From positions 39,489-103,488 of the forward strand of contig NZ_ASJB01000053.1 in the NCBI RefSeq assembly GCF_000478275.1: a stretch of 64,000 nucleotides of DNA, written 5' to 3'. The first letter of the stretch is position 1. Every line of letters begins with the position of its first letter. Of the stretch, positions 40,387 to 49,703 are shown in pieces. Position numbers and translations under genes: made by a program. The notes below the pieces were generated by a model. It did no database searches, was not told the DNA's origin, and was given only the letters and a program-made list of their open reading frames with translations. The stretch comes from Amycolatopsis orientalis DSM 40040 = KCTC 9412. GTDB taxonomy: Bacteria; Actinomycetota; Actinomycetes; Mycobacteriales; Pseudonocardiaceae.

Positions 40387-43347
40387 TCACCGGAGCCATC
40401 GGACCGGAGGGTCGGGCTGATAGGTGCACGTCGAGCCGGTGGTGACGGTTTCGCGCAGATGCGAGGCCAGCGCGGGATGGCGATCGTCGAGTTTGCGCAG
40501 TGTGTCACGGATGCGGGCGGTGACGGTCTTGCGCGCGCGCTCGGCTTCGTCCCCCAGCCGCCGGGGCCTGCCGGTGAGTCCGGCGGCCGCGCGCAATTGA
40601 TCCAGCAACGCGTCACGTTCCTTGTCGGCTTCGGCCGCGCGGTGAAGGTCCCCCACTTCGGTCGCCTGGTTGATGAGCGCGTCGAGTTCGGCCAGCCGGA
40701 CCTTGTACCTCGACTTGGCCGTCTCGTCGAGGATCTCGTCCGCGCCGAGCAACTGCCCCGGCATCGCGCCACCGGAGAGCAGAACCGTGGCGGGCACGGC
40801 CGTCCCGGGTGCGCCGAGCAGGGTGTGCAGGTCTCGCAGCCCCTTGGTCGCGGGCATGTGGATGGTGCGGCCCGCGTAACCCAGCCGCCAGACCTCGCCG
40901 GTGTGGCGGAACTCCGCGTCCGGACCGCGGGCGGCCGCGCGGATCCGGCGGACACGTTCGGCCAGGCCGTGCATACCGATTCGGGCGGCTTCGTCTTCGA
41001 CCTCGTCCAGCAGGGTCAGACCGGCGTCGAGATCACCTTCCGACCTCCTCGACATCAAGGCGTTCGCCAACCCCGCCCTGGCTTCGAGCGACCAGGGCAA
41101 CGCGGCGAGCAGATCCGCCTGGCGGCGGGCCTCCCCGAACCCGGCGATCGCGGCGTTCCAGTCGCCACCCGCGGCGTCCAGCGCGGCGAGCCACAGCGCC
41201 ACGGGCCCGCTGACATCGCCGCCGTGCAACGAAACCAGCCAAAGCCCGCGGAACGGCCGGAGCCCGGCACGCGCCCTTTCACACAACGCGGCGTCCGTCG
41301 TCGCCGCCGCGGTCCGCGCCAGGAATCGCAGCCACAACGGCATCACCATCCGAGGGAACGGCTCGGGTCCCGCGGGCACTTCGGCGAGGAAGCGCAGCGC
41401 GGAGTCGTGGTCCCCCGCCTCGACCGCCGTGACGGCTTCGATCAGCTGCGGGAACGGGTAGTCCCGCCTGCCGAGGGACTCGTGCAGCCGCGCGAGTTCG
41501 CCGAACCGGCCCTGCTGCAGCAGCAGTGCCCAGCGCAGGTGGTGGGCCATGAACGCGGCGTGCCGGTCGCTCACCGCGTCGAGCAGCTCCTCGGCCTCGG
41601 CGAAGTGGCCGGCGAGGGCGGCGGCGATACTGCGGTCGGCCAGCGCCACCGCGCCGGCCTCCGGCCCGCCGGAGCTCGCGGCCAGCGCCACGAACCTGTC
41701 GAGATAGTCCGCGAAGCGAGGGTCTCCGAGTTCCAGCAACGCCACCCAGCGCAGGTCGGTCGCGTACTGCTCCATTTCGACGTCGGCCGTCCGGCGCGCG
41801 GTCTCCGTCAGCTCCTCGGCCAGCCGTTCCCGTTCGAGTGCCGTGCCCGGCCCCCACAGGAGGTCGTGCTGCGCCGAAAGCCCGAATCCCAGCGCCTCGT
41901 CGTCACCCTCCCGCCGGGCGAGACCGGTGATCCGTTCGGCGATCCCGTTCGCCAGCACCGCGGCCGCCGGCCGCCCGGGAAGTTCACCGAACAACCTGCC
42001 GTGCGCCTCCGCGAGCAGTGCCTCGTCCGCGCCCGGGCCGCGGTACAACGTGAGCGCGGCCCTGGCCATCAGCTCGGGATCGTCCAGCTTCCTGGCCAGC
42101 GCGGCGGCTTCCTGGAACACCGGCCACGCCAGGCCCTGCTCCCCGGCGAGCTGCAGTTCGTGCGCGAGGTCCAGCGTGATCTTCACTCGCGCGCGCTGAT
42201 CGTCGACGAGTTCGAGTGCCCGCCGGTAGTGCCGTACCCGTTCCTCCGACACGAGCTTGCGGCCTGGATCCCGGGCGGCGGACAGCAGGTACCGCAGTGC
42301 GCGCTCCCGGTCCAGCCGCGCTCCCGCGTGGTAGACGTGGTGCGCCAGTTCGCCGGAAAACCTGCCCCCGGCCCAGCCCGGCACCCGCGCGTAGGCCTCG
42401 ACAGCCGCCAGGTGCAGCCCGCCGATCTCGTCTTCACCGAGCTGTTCGCACAGCGTCTCCCTGACGACCCCGTGCACGAAGGAGAACTGGCCGTCCTGGC
42501 CGCCCACCAGCAACCGGGCCCCGATCGCCGTGTCCAGCAGCCTCTCGACCCGGAGCACCGGGTCACCGGTCATCGCGGGCAGCAGCTCGGACTGGAACTC
42601 CAGGCCGAGCACCGCGGCCGCGGACAGCATCCGGATCACTGGCGGCGGCAGGCAAGCCAGGCGGGCACGCACGGTCTCCGCGATCCCCGGGGCGATCGCC
42701 GTGGCGGACCCGGTGCTCTGCCGGAACCGGATCGTCTGCTCGACGAAGGCCGGATTGCCGCCGGTCCGCCGGTGCAGGGCCGCCACCTGACAGGTCTCCG
42801 GCGGTTCGCCGACGAGCCGGGTCATCAGCTCGCCCACCTCCGCCCGGCCGAGGCCGGTCAGCGGGACGACCCTCGCCCTGGCGACCAACGGTGCCAGCGC
42901 GGAGCCCGGCTCGGGGTCACGGCAGGCGGCCAGCACCACCACCCTGTCGAAGGCGGTGTGCCGGGCCACGAACTCCAGCACCCGTAAAGCGCCGGGGCCG
43001 GCATGGTCGAGATCGTCCAGCACGAGCAGGACCGGCCGGTCACGGGCGAGCGCGGCGATCCGGCTCACCAGCACGCCGGGATCGTCCTCGGCGGCGACAC
43101 GGGCCCCTGGCAGCTCCTGAAGCACGCGCTGCCACGGCCAGTGCCCGGCGGCCGGGGCCGGCTGCCAGCAGGAGACGGCGGCCACCAGGGCACCGGACTC
43201 CGCCGCCTCGGCGGCCGCGGCCGCGAGCAGCGCGGTCTTGCCGATCCCCGCCTCGCCGGTGACCAGGAACAGGGCGCCCTGGTCGCCCTCGATCGCGGCA
43301 CGCAGCAGCCCGGCGGGCCCGGCACGCCCGATCAGGTTCGAGTCCAT
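40387..43347 (-). CDS. Large AAA-ATPase regulator (LAL-like, without LuxR HTH)
   Basis: This 986-residue protein starts with an AAA ATPase: Walker A GEAGIGKT near residue 31 and Walker B VLLVLDDLDHA near 105. A long helical repeat region follows (about 330-780). The C-terminus contains GYAGRTIHMPATKGLRDLHTLL, a module found in actinomycete AAA regulators, then a charged helical tail. Unlike standard LAL regulators, I see no LuxR-type HTH at the C-terminus. The response regulator encoded just upstream (5 bases away) does carry one, so the two may work together. ATG 43347 follows GAGGTC. Role in polyketide regulation is inferred from position. Confidence 0.82.
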   Translation of the reverse strand: MDSNLIGRAGPAGLLRAAIEGDQGALFLVTGEAGIGKTALLAAAAAEAAESGALVAAVSCWQPAPAAGHWPWQRVLQELPGARVAAEDDPGVLVSRIAALARDRPVLLVLDDLDHAGPGALRVLEFVARHTAFDRVVVLAACRDPEPGSALAPLVARARVVPLTGLGRAEVGELMTRLVGEPPETCQVAALHRRTGGNPAFVEQTIRFRQSTGSATAIAPGIAETVRARLACLPPPVIRMLSAAAVLGLEFQSELLPAMTGDPVLRVERLLDTAIGARLLVGGQDGQFSFVHGVVRETLCEQLGEDEIGGLHLAAVEAYARVPGWAGGRFSGELAHHVYHAGARLDRERALRYLLSAARDPGRKLVSEERVRHYRRALELVDDQRARVKITLDLAHELQLAGEQGLAWPVFQEAAALARKLDDPELMARAALTLYRGPGADEALLAEAHGRLFGELPGRPAAAVLANGIAERITGLARREGDDEALGFGLSAQHDLLWGPGTALERERLAEELTETARRTADVEMEQYATDLRWVALLELGDPRFADYLDRFVALAASSGGPEAGAVALADRSIAAALAGHFAEAEELLDAVSDRHAAFMAHHLRWALLLQQGRFGELARLHESLGRRDYPFPQLIEAVTAVEAGDHDSALRFLAEVPAGPEPFPRMVMPLWLRFLARTAAATTDAALCERARAGLRPFRGLWLVSLHGGDVSGPVALWLAALDAAGGDWNAAIAGFGEARRQADLLAALPWSLEARAGLANALMSRRSEGDLDAGLTLLDEVEDEAARIGMHGLAERVRRIRAAARGPDAEFRHTGEVWRLGYAGRTIHMPATKGLRDLHTLLGAPGTAVPATVLLSGGAMPGQLLGADEILDETAKSRYKVRLAELDALINQATEVGDLHRAAEADKERDALLDQLRAAAGLTGRPRRLGDEAERARKTVTARIRDTLRKLDDRHPALASHLRETVTTGSTCTYQPDPPVRWLR

Positions 43348-43351
43348 GACC

Positions 43352-43990
43352 TCAGGTGGGCTCTTGGGCGACGATTGCCGCCTGCACCCGCGACCGGAGC
43401 CCCAGCTTGCCGAGCACCTTCGACACGTGCGTCTTCACCGTGGTCTCGGCGATGAACAGGCGGCCGGCGATCTGCGCGTTGGACAACCCCTCGCCGAGGC
43501 AGTCGAACACCTCACGCTCACGCTCGGTGAGTTCGTCCAGATTCACGGCGGGTGTCGGGGCCGGCGGCGCGATGGACGCGAAGGTCGAGATCAGCTTGCG
43601 GGCGATCTTCGGCGACAGCACGCCCTCGCCGGTGGCCACCACCCGCACGGCGTCCACCAGCTTGGGGGCGTCGACCGACTTCAGCAGGTACCCGGCAGCA
43701 CCGGCGCGCAGCGCGTTGTAGACGTCCTCGTCGAGGTCGAAGGTGGTGAGCACGAGGACCTGGGCCAGGCCCTCCTCGACGATGCGCCGGGTGGCGGTGA
43801 TGCCGTCGATCCCCGGCATGCGCAGGTCCATCAGCACCACGTCGGGGTTCAGGGCCTTGGCCTGGGCGATCGCCGCGCCGCCGTCCGCCGCCTCACCGAT
43901 CACCTCGATACCGTCGGCGTCGTTGAGGATCATCGCGAGTCCGGCCCTGATGGCGCCGTAATCGTCTGCGACGAGCACACGAATGGTCAC
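43352..43990 (-). CDS. NarL/FixJ-family response regulator
   Basis: This 212-residue protein has a receiver domain (VLVADDYGAIRAGLAMIL; phosphoacceptor Asp in DVVLMDLRMPG; TTFD; KSV lysine). A C-terminal LuxR HTH follows (LTEREREVFDCLGEGLSNAQIA and TVKTHVSKVLGKLGL). GTG 43990 has AAAAGG upstream. The cognate histidine kinase lies about 100 bases upstream. In actinomycete clusters this pair usually tunes production or export. Confidence 0.92.
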   Translation of the reverse strand: MTIRVLVADDYGAIRAGLAMILNDADGIEVIGEAADGGAAIAQAKALNPDVVLMDLRMPGIDGITATRRIVEEGLAQVLVLTTFDLDEDVYNALRAGAAGYLLKSVDAPKLVDAVRVVATGEGVLSPKIARKLISTFASIAPPAPTPAVNLDELTEREREVFDCLGEGLSNAQIAGRLFIAETTVKTHVSKVLGKLGLRSRVQAAIVAQEPT

Positions 43991-44092
43991 CGGTGCACCT
44001 TTTCTGCGAACTACGCCTACGAGTCGAAAAAATCTACCAGCCGGCGACCCACTGTCACCAGCCCGCGAGCGGTGAATCCGCTCGATCACGAA

Positions 44093-45298
44093 CTAGTCCA
44101 GACCGCCCACCGGGAGCACGGCACGGACCAGCCAGCCGCGCGGCACGGGACCGGCACTGAACGAGCCGCCGATCGCGATCGCGCGTTCGCGCATGCTCAA
44201 CAGCCCGACGCCGCTACCGCGGCGGGCCTGCCCGGCCAGTTCGTTGCTCACCTCGAGGGTGAGCGTGCCCTCGCTGTGCTGGATGGCCACCGAGGCCCGG
44301 GCACCCGGCGCGTGCTTGATGGCGTTGGTCAGCGCCTCCTGCGCGATGCGATACGCGGCCAGGTCGACCGCGGCGGGCAGAGGTGTGGCGGAGTGGCTCA
44401 GCGTGTTGTGGACGTCCACCCGCATGCCCGCCGCCCTGGCCGATTCGACCAGCTTCGACAGCTCGTTGAGCCGGGGCGGTGAAGTGCTCTCGTCGACGCC
44501 GCTGCCGTCCGCGCGCAGCAGCGTGATGATGGAGCGCATCTCCGTCAGCGCGCTGACACTGTTCTCCCGCACCAGAGTGAGGACTTTGCGGGCGCTGTCC
44601 GGGTCCTTGATGGACAGTGCGGCCTCGGACTGGATGGCGATCGCGGACAGATGCCCGGCCACCACGTCGTGCAGATCCCTGGCCATCCGCGCCCGCTCGG
44701 CCGCCACGTCCGCCTTGCGGTCCAGATCGGCGATCCTGGCCAGCTGCGCCGAAACCGCTCGTTCCGACTCGGCCATGATCCGGTGCTGCCGGATGTTCGC
44801 CGCCCACCACACGGGAATCACGACGAACGGCGCGCAGGCGACCACGACGAAGATGGCGAGCCGCCAATTCGGGACCAGGGTCAGCGCCACGACCGTGCCC
44901 ACCAGGGTGCCCAGTACGGCGATGGTGGTCACCACCCGGCCGACCCGTTGCGAGCTGTAGAGAACCGCGCAGTACAGGTGATCTCCCAGCGCGATCAGGA
45001 TCGGAGCGGACGTGCCCAGCACGACGTCCCCGGTCAACGGGATCAGGGCCAGTGCCAGGCCGACCACCGGCGCGCGGCGGCGGAGCAGCTGGAGACCGCA
45101 CATCACCGCCAGCACCGCGATGCGCAGCCAGATCGGCGCGGAACCCTGGTCGAGCACAGGGTAGATACCGGTGCAGTACAACACCGTGCCGCCACAGAAG
45201 TACCCCAGGACGATCAGCTGGTCCTGGCGATTTCTGGAAAGACGGTGGAAAGCCGCCATTACGACCGAAGACACCTGACCATAAGAGCACATGCTCAT
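44093..45298 (-). CDS. NarL-type sensor histidine kinase
   Basis: This protein of about 401 residues has five to six N-terminal membrane segments and a HisKA_3 dimerisation motif (RMARDLHDVVAGHLSAIAIQSEAAL, phospho-His in LHD). Its HATPase domain has the N-box NAIKHA and G-box GSGVGLLSMRERA. ATG 45298 is preferred (AGGAGG 11 bases upstream); a GTG three codons earlier is too close to that site. It signals to the response regulator at 43352. Confidence 0.92.
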   Translation of the reverse strand: MSMCSYGQVSSVVMAAFHRLSRNRQDQLIVLGYFCGGTVLYCTGIYPVLDQGSAPIWLRIAVLAVMCGLQLLRRRAPVVGLALALIPLTGDVVLGTSAPILIALGDHLYCAVLYSSQRVGRVVTTIAVLGTLVGTVVALTLVPNWRLAIFVVVACAPFVVIPVWWAANIRQHRIMAESERAVSAQLARIADLDRKADVAAERARMARDLHDVVAGHLSAIAIQSEAALSIKDPDSARKVLTLVRENSVSALTEMRSIITLLRADGSGVDESTSPPRLNELSKLVESARAAGMRVDVHNTLSHSATPLPAAVDLAAYRIAQEALTNAIKHAPGARASVAIQHSEGTLTLEVSNELAGQARRGSGVGLLSMRERAIAIGGSFSAGPVPRGWLVRAVLPVGGLD

Positions 45299-45350
45299 AC
45301 GCCACACATCCTCCTAAGTGATGAGCGGTGGCAGCGGCCCGGGATCCGGG

Positions 45351-47009
45351 TCATGGCCCCAGATCCACGGGCGCGATCCGGTCGAAGACGTCGCCGGGAC
45401 CGGGATTGCCGGGCGGTGTCTCCCCGCCGAGGTGGTTCAGCACTCCCCACACCGCGTTGAGCGCCGTGGTGACCGCGCCCTCGGCGAACCCCGCGGTCCA
45501 GGAAATGTCGTCACCGCACAGGAACAGGCCGCGGTGCTCCGGCGCCATGTCCCGTTGCCGGAAATGCGTGAACAACCGTCGCTGATAGCGGTAATGGCCG
45601 GGCAGGTTGGCTTTGAACGCGCCCATGAACCGCGGCTCGGTCTCCCAGGTGATCGCCAGCGGCGGGCCGACGACATGCGAGCGGATGTCCACCCCCGGGT
45701 AGATCGCCGCGAGTTTGCCCAGCAGGAGGTCCAACCGCTCCTCGGCGGACAACGTGGCGAACTTCAGCGAGTCGTCGTTCCAGGTGTAGGACAGGCACAT
45801 CACGCCCGGCTCGTCCGGCCCGCGGTCGAACAGGTAGACCCCGCGGGGCATCCGGTCGGTCAGCGTCATGCCCATGGTCTCCCGGCCGGTCGCCGGGTCG
45901 ACGTCACGCCAGAACGGCCGGTCGGTCAGCACGAACAGCTTGGAGGCGCCCATGTAGTGCGTGCGCTCCACGGCGACCCAGTGCTCGGCGGGCAGCAGGC
46001 CGGGGTCGGCGTCGATCCGGTTGAGCAGTGTCCACACGTGCGGGCTGAAGACCACCGCCGGGTACTTCCGCACGGCGCCCGTCGCGTCCTCGACCCGGAA
46101 ACCGTCGCCGTCACGGGCGAGGCGGGTCACCGCCGGGTAGGGGGCGCCGCCGTCGTGCAGCCCCGCCAGCGAGGTGCCTTCCGGCCAGTGCGCGGGCCGC
46201 TCGGCGGGATGTGCCCACAGTCCGCGCGGCACCTGCTGGGCGCCGTCGAGAATGCTCACCTGGTCTTCGTCGGCCCTGGTGTAGACCACCCGGAGGATCT
46301 CGATGACGGAGTTGGGGAAGTCCGTGTCCCAGCCGCCGGTCCCGAAACCGACCTGGCCGAACAACTCCCGGTGCCGGAACGACTGGAACGCCGGGGTACT
46401 GGCGAGGAAACCGTAGAACGACAGGTCGTCGAACTCCCGCACCAGCCGGTCCCACAGCGCCTTGATCAGCGGCACGTCCCGCCGGGCGATCGCGTCCTGC
46501 ATGGTCGCCAGCGCGGCCCGTTCCTGCAGTGCCTTCGCCCAGGCGTCACTGACCTCCTGGTACTCGGAGGGCAGGTCCTCCGCGGAGCGTGCCCACTGGC
46601 GCCCGCCGTACAGATTGATCATCGTGGCGGGGGTCTGCGGCGCGAGCGGGTTCGGGAACGGGGCGGTGCGCAGCCCGAGCTTGTCGACGTAGTGGAACAG
46701 CGACGCGGCCGAAGCCGGGAACCGCATCGCGCCCATTTCCGCGAAATACCCGGGGTGACCGGGAAAGGGCACCGAACGCATCCGGCCGCCGAGTTGCTCG
46801 GCCTCGTAGACGTGCGGACGCAGACCGAGTCGCATCAGTTCGTACGCGGCGGTGATGCCGGACATGCCGCCGCCGATCACCGCGACCGGGGTGCCGTGGC
46901 GATGCGACGGCAGCGAGCCCAGACCGGCCGGGTGGCGCAGCCATTCGTCGTAGCCGAACGGGAAGTCCGGGACCAGCATGGTCAGCACGTCAGGGGTGGC
47001 CAGAGACAT
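45351..47009 (-). CDS. Flavin amine oxidase, candidate arginine oxidase/monooxygenase
   Basis: This 552-residue FAD protein has the Rossmann motif VIGGGMSGITAAYEL near residue 44, the adjacent EAEQLGGRM, and the C-terminal FAD motif DDISWTAGFAEGAV. It belongs to the monoamine oxidase / tryptophan 2-monooxygenase / L-amino-acid oxidase group. Known: guanidino-polyketide clusters (azalomycin F, ECO-02301 type) use such an enzyme to convert arginine to 4-guanidinobutanamide for the PKS starter. The amidinohydrolase and modular PKS nearby support the same role here, but no amide hydrolase or CoA ligase is in the window. ATG 47009 has AGAGG upstream. Confidence 0.88.
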   Translation of the reverse strand: MSLATPDVLTMLVPDFPFGYDEWLRHPAGLGSLPSHRHGTPVAVIGGGMSGITAAYELMRLGLRPHVYEAEQLGGRMRSVPFPGHPGYFAEMGAMRFPASAASLFHYVDKLGLRTAPFPNPLAPQTPATMINLYGGRQWARSAEDLPSEYQEVSDAWAKALQERAALATMQDAIARRDVPLIKALWDRLVREFDDLSFYGFLASTPAFQSFRHRELFGQVGFGTGGWDTDFPNSVIEILRVVYTRADEDQVSILDGAQQVPRGLWAHPAERPAHWPEGTSLAGLHDGGAPYPAVTRLARDGDGFRVEDATGAVRKYPAVVFSPHVWTLLNRIDADPGLLPAEHWVAVERTHYMGASKLFVLTDRPFWRDVDPATGRETMGMTLTDRMPRGVYLFDRGPDEPGVMCLSYTWNDDSLKFATLSAEERLDLLLGKLAAIYPGVDIRSHVVGPPLAITWETEPRFMGAFKANLPGHYRYQRRLFTHFRQRDMAPEHRGLFLCGDDISWTAGFAEGAVTTALNAVWGVLNHLGGETPPGNPGPGDVFDRIAPVDLGP

Positions 47010-47226
47010 CGGTCGGCAACCTCTCGACGGAGTTCACTGGGAATTCGCGGGACGTTCGTTTCCGCTGCCCCCTTCGGCCCGCGAATTCCGACAGTATTTC
47101 CGCGCCTTCCGGGCGAACAACCCCTGCCACCCCCGCTTTGCACGTTCAGGGGTGGATAGGGGCCCGCCGCCAAGTCGTGAGTCCTTCACGCGCTACGGAG
47201 GACCTGGCGATCAAGCCGGTCAAGTC

Positions 47227-47270
47227 TCGTGAGTGGTAAGTGTCGTTAGAACGACACTTACCACTCACGA
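47227..47270. repeat. Intergenic palindrome (44 nt), perfect 20-bp stem
   Basis: Arms TCGTGAGTGGTAAGTGTCGT and ACGACACTTACCACTCACGA pair perfectly around the loop TAGA. A right half-copy (AGAACGACACTTACCACTCA onward) is repeated at 47396-47425, and a left half-arm appears at 19207. The gap 47010-47433 has no supportable gene besides these repeats and the amine oxidase promoter. Confidence 0.93.
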
Positions 47271-47311
47271 CCCGCGGATCGTGCCTGAATTCCTCGTCAC
47301 CGAGACCGAGC

Positions 47312-47350
47312 GTGGAGGATTCAGGACGTTCACCGTCCCAAATCCTCCAC
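47312..47350. repeat. Intergenic palindrome (39 nt), core GGACGTTCACCGTCC
   Basis: GTGGAGGAT and ATCCTCCAC flank the core GGACGTTCACCGTCC. The arms nearly match those of the palindrome at 2715-2763, about 44 kb away, showing that the same element type recurs. Confidence 0.85.
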
Positions 47351-47433
47351 ACACGACGTCAGCCGCACCAATGGGTAGGTGGATGCGAGTCCGTCAGAAC
47401 GACACTTACCACTCACGACCCGCGGTACCGGCG

Positions 47434-48240
47434 TCATTCGCGACGGTTGTACAACCGCATGCTGATCGTGCCGAACACCAGGGTGATGACGGCGGAGAAG
47501 GCCACTGTGGACAGAATCCAGCCACCGGGGAACTGACCGGCCATCAGGCCGCGCACGGCGGAGACCACGTGCGTGATCGGGTTCGCGTTCACCACGGCCC
47601 GCACCGCGCCCGGCATGGTCGCCGGATCCACGTAGACGTTGCTCAGGAACGTGCCGGGCATGACCACCATCATGCTCACGCTCATCACCGACTTCTCCGA
47701 GCGCAGCAGAAGCCCGAACATGGTCCAGATCCAGGAAAACGCGAAGGAGAACAACAGCAGCAGGGCGATCGCGCCGAGCACCCCGAGCAAGCCCGCCGGG
47801 CGGAACCCCATCACCAGGCCCAGCAGCAGGATGGTCACCGAAGCCGCCGAATACCGCACGGCGTCGCCGAGCAGGGCGCCGACCAGCGCCGCGGGCCGCC
47901 ACACCGGCAGGGTCCTGATCCGGTCGAACACCCCGTCCTTGATGTCGCCGTTCACCCCGGTGCCGGTGTACATGGTGATCATCACGACGCTGGTGACCAG
48001 CACCCCCGGCAGCAGGAACTGCAGGTAGTCCGCTGTGGACCCGGCCAGCGCGCCGCCGAACAGGTAGGTGAACATCAGCGTCATCAGCACCGGGAACGCG
48101 GTCACGTCGAAGATCTGCTCGGGAATGTGCTTGAGCTTGAGCATCGACCGCCAGCCGAAGGTGAGCGAAGCCGACCAGGCGCTGGGACGGCTCGGGGCGT
48201 CGCCCTCGGCGAGTACGGATTTCAGCGCGACCTCGGTCAT
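47434..48240 (-). CDS. ABC-2 type exporter permease (DrrB-like)
   Basis: This 268-residue membrane protein has six predicted hydrophobic segments and the ABC2_membrane pattern (DVTAFPVLMTLMFTYLFGG; DIKDGVFDRIRTLPVWRPA). It forms the channel of a drug-type exporter. ATG 48240 overlaps the stop of the ATPase gene (ATGA), so the two are coupled. Likely role: export of, or self-resistance to, the polyketide. Confidence 0.92.
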   Translation of the reverse strand: MTEVALKSVLAEGDAPSRPSAWSASLTFGWRSMLKLKHIPEQIFDVTAFPVLMTLMFTYLFGGALAGSTADYLQFLLPGVLVTSVVMITMYTGTGVNGDIKDGVFDRIRTLPVWRPAALVGALLGDAVRYSAASVTILLLGLVMGFRPAGLLGVLGAIALLLLFSFAFSWIWTMFGLLLRSEKSVMSVSMMVVMPGTFLSNVYVDPATMPGAVRAVVNANPITHVVSAVRGLMAGQFPGGWILSTVAFSAVITLVFGTISMRLYNRRE

Positions 48241-49247
48241 CCGTCCGTCTCCTGTCCCGCGGTGCGCTCGGTGAGGGCGAGGAAGACCTGGTCGAGACTG
48301 GGCCTGCCCAAGGTGAAACTGTCGACCCGGACCCCGGCGTCGTCGAGTTCGGCGAGGACGGTGGAAGCCCGTTTCTCCGCTCCCGCGACCGCCACCAGCG
48401 CGCTGAGGACCAGCGGATCGGCGTCGGATTCGACGCGCGCGGACAGCACCCGCGCGAGCACCGCCTCGGCGGTGTGGCGATCGGCGGGATCGCACAGTCG
48501 CAGGTGGACGGTGCCTGCCCCGGCGGAGGCCTTGAGCTCACCCGGCGTGCCTTCGGCCACCACGCGCCCGCGGTCGATCACCGCGATGCGCGCGGCCAGC
48601 CGGTCGGCCTCCTCCAGGTACTGCGTGGTCAGCAGCACCGTCGTGCCCTGCTCGACGATCGTGCGGACGATGTCCCACACCTGCACCCGGCTGCGCGGGT
48701 CGAGGCCGGTGGTGGGCTCGTCGAGCACCAGGAGGTCGGGGGTGCGGATGATGCTGGCCGCGATGTCGAGGCGCCGGCGCATCCCGCCGGAATAGGTCTT
48801 GACCTGTCTGCCCGCGGCTTCGTCGAGCCCGAAGGCCGACAGCAGCCGCCCGGCCCGCCGCCGTGCCGCCGCCTTGCCGTGGCCGAGCAACCTGGCCAGC
48901 ATCACCAGGTTCTCCTCCCCGGTGAGCACGTCGTCCACCGACGCGTACTGGCCGGTGAGGCTGATCCTGGCGCGAACGGCGTCCGGTTCGGCGCTCACGT
49001 CGTGCCCGAAGACACGGGCCGTGCCGCCGCCCGGGCGCAACAGCGTGGCCAGCACTTTCACCGCGGTCGTCTTGCCCGCGCCGTTGGGCCCGAGCACCCC
49101 GTAGACGATGCCGGGCGGCACCGTCAGGTCCAGTCCGTCCAGCGCCCGGTGTGCGCCGAAACTCTTCGTCAGCCCGGTGGTTTCGATCGCCGGGCAGTCC
49201 CGGCGTCCACCGGGGGTTCTGCTCTTCTCCGCCGTACTCGCCGTCAT
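48237..49247 (-). CDS. ABC exporter ATPase (DrrA-like)
   Basis: This 336-residue ATPase has Walker A GPNGAGKTT, signature SGGMRRRLDIAA, Walker B LLVLDEPTTGLD and the C-terminal extension typical of the daunorubicin-resistance DrrA family. ATG 49247 is used; a TTG five codons upstream is the alternative. It is paired with the permease at 47434. The gap to the divergent small membrane protein gene (49248-49429) holds both promoters. Confidence 0.92.
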   Translation of the reverse strand: MTASTAEKSRTPGGRRDCPAIETTGLTKSFGAHRALDGLDLTVPPGIVYGVLGPNGAGKTTAVKVLATLLRPGGGTARVFGHDVSAEPDAVRARISLTGQYASVDDVLTGEENLVMLARLLGHGKAAARRRAGRLLSAFGLDEAAGRQVKTYSGGMRRRLDIAASIIRTPDLLVLDEPTTGLDPRSRVQVWDIVRTIVEQGTTVLLTTQYLEEADRLAARIAVIDRGRVVAEGTPGELKASAGAGTVHLRLCDPADRHTAEAVLARVLSARVESDADPLVLSALVAVAGAEKRASTVLAELDDAGVRVDSFTLGRPSLDQVFLALTERTAGQETDG

Positions 49248-49429
49248 ATCCTGAAGGCGCAAGATCCGGCGGCTTCGCCGCGAGATCCGATCTAGCGGCG
49301 AAACTCCTCCGAAGTGATGAGCCTGTCGGTACTCTTGAATGATTTGCCCGCGGCCGTGCCGTTCTATGGTTCTTACAAGGAATTCACCGTCGCCGGCCGA
49401 GTGCCGGCGGCAGCACCGAGGAGTACGAG

Positions 49430-49660
49430 ATGCTCGAATTGATCGGAATCCTGTTCGTCGTCCAGGGAATCGGCGGCCTGATCAACAACCTGCAGGCGGA
49501 CAGCGGCAAGAGCTGGTTCCTGGTCAACCACATCGAGGCGCTGAACGGGTACGAGATCCCGATCAGCATCGCGCTGATCGTGGTCGGCGGCCTCCTGGCG
49601 GGTGGCAAGTACCTGCTCAAGGAGAAGGACAAGTACATGCGCAAGAACAAGGACAACTGA
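49430..49660 (+). CDS. Small two-helix membrane protein, function unknown
   Basis: This 76-residue protein starts at ATG 49430 with GGAG upstream. It has two hydrophobic helices (LIGILFVVQGIGGLI and IPISIALIVVGGLLAGG) and a strongly basic, lysine-rich tail (KEKDKYMRKNKDN). I do not recognise a family. Its position, 44 bases before the amidinohydrolase gene and divergent from the exporter, suggests it belongs to the polyketide locus, perhaps as a membrane accessory to export. The lysine codons are AAG, in line with the genome's bias, so it is probably a real gene. Confidence 0.72.
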   Translation: MLELIGILFVVQGIGGLINNLQADSGKSWFLVNHIEALNGYEIPISIALIVVGGLLAGGKYLLKEKDKYMRKNKDN

Positions 49661-49703
49661 CCCGCACGGACAGCGCACTCGACTACCCGGGGAGGGGTAT
49701 GAA

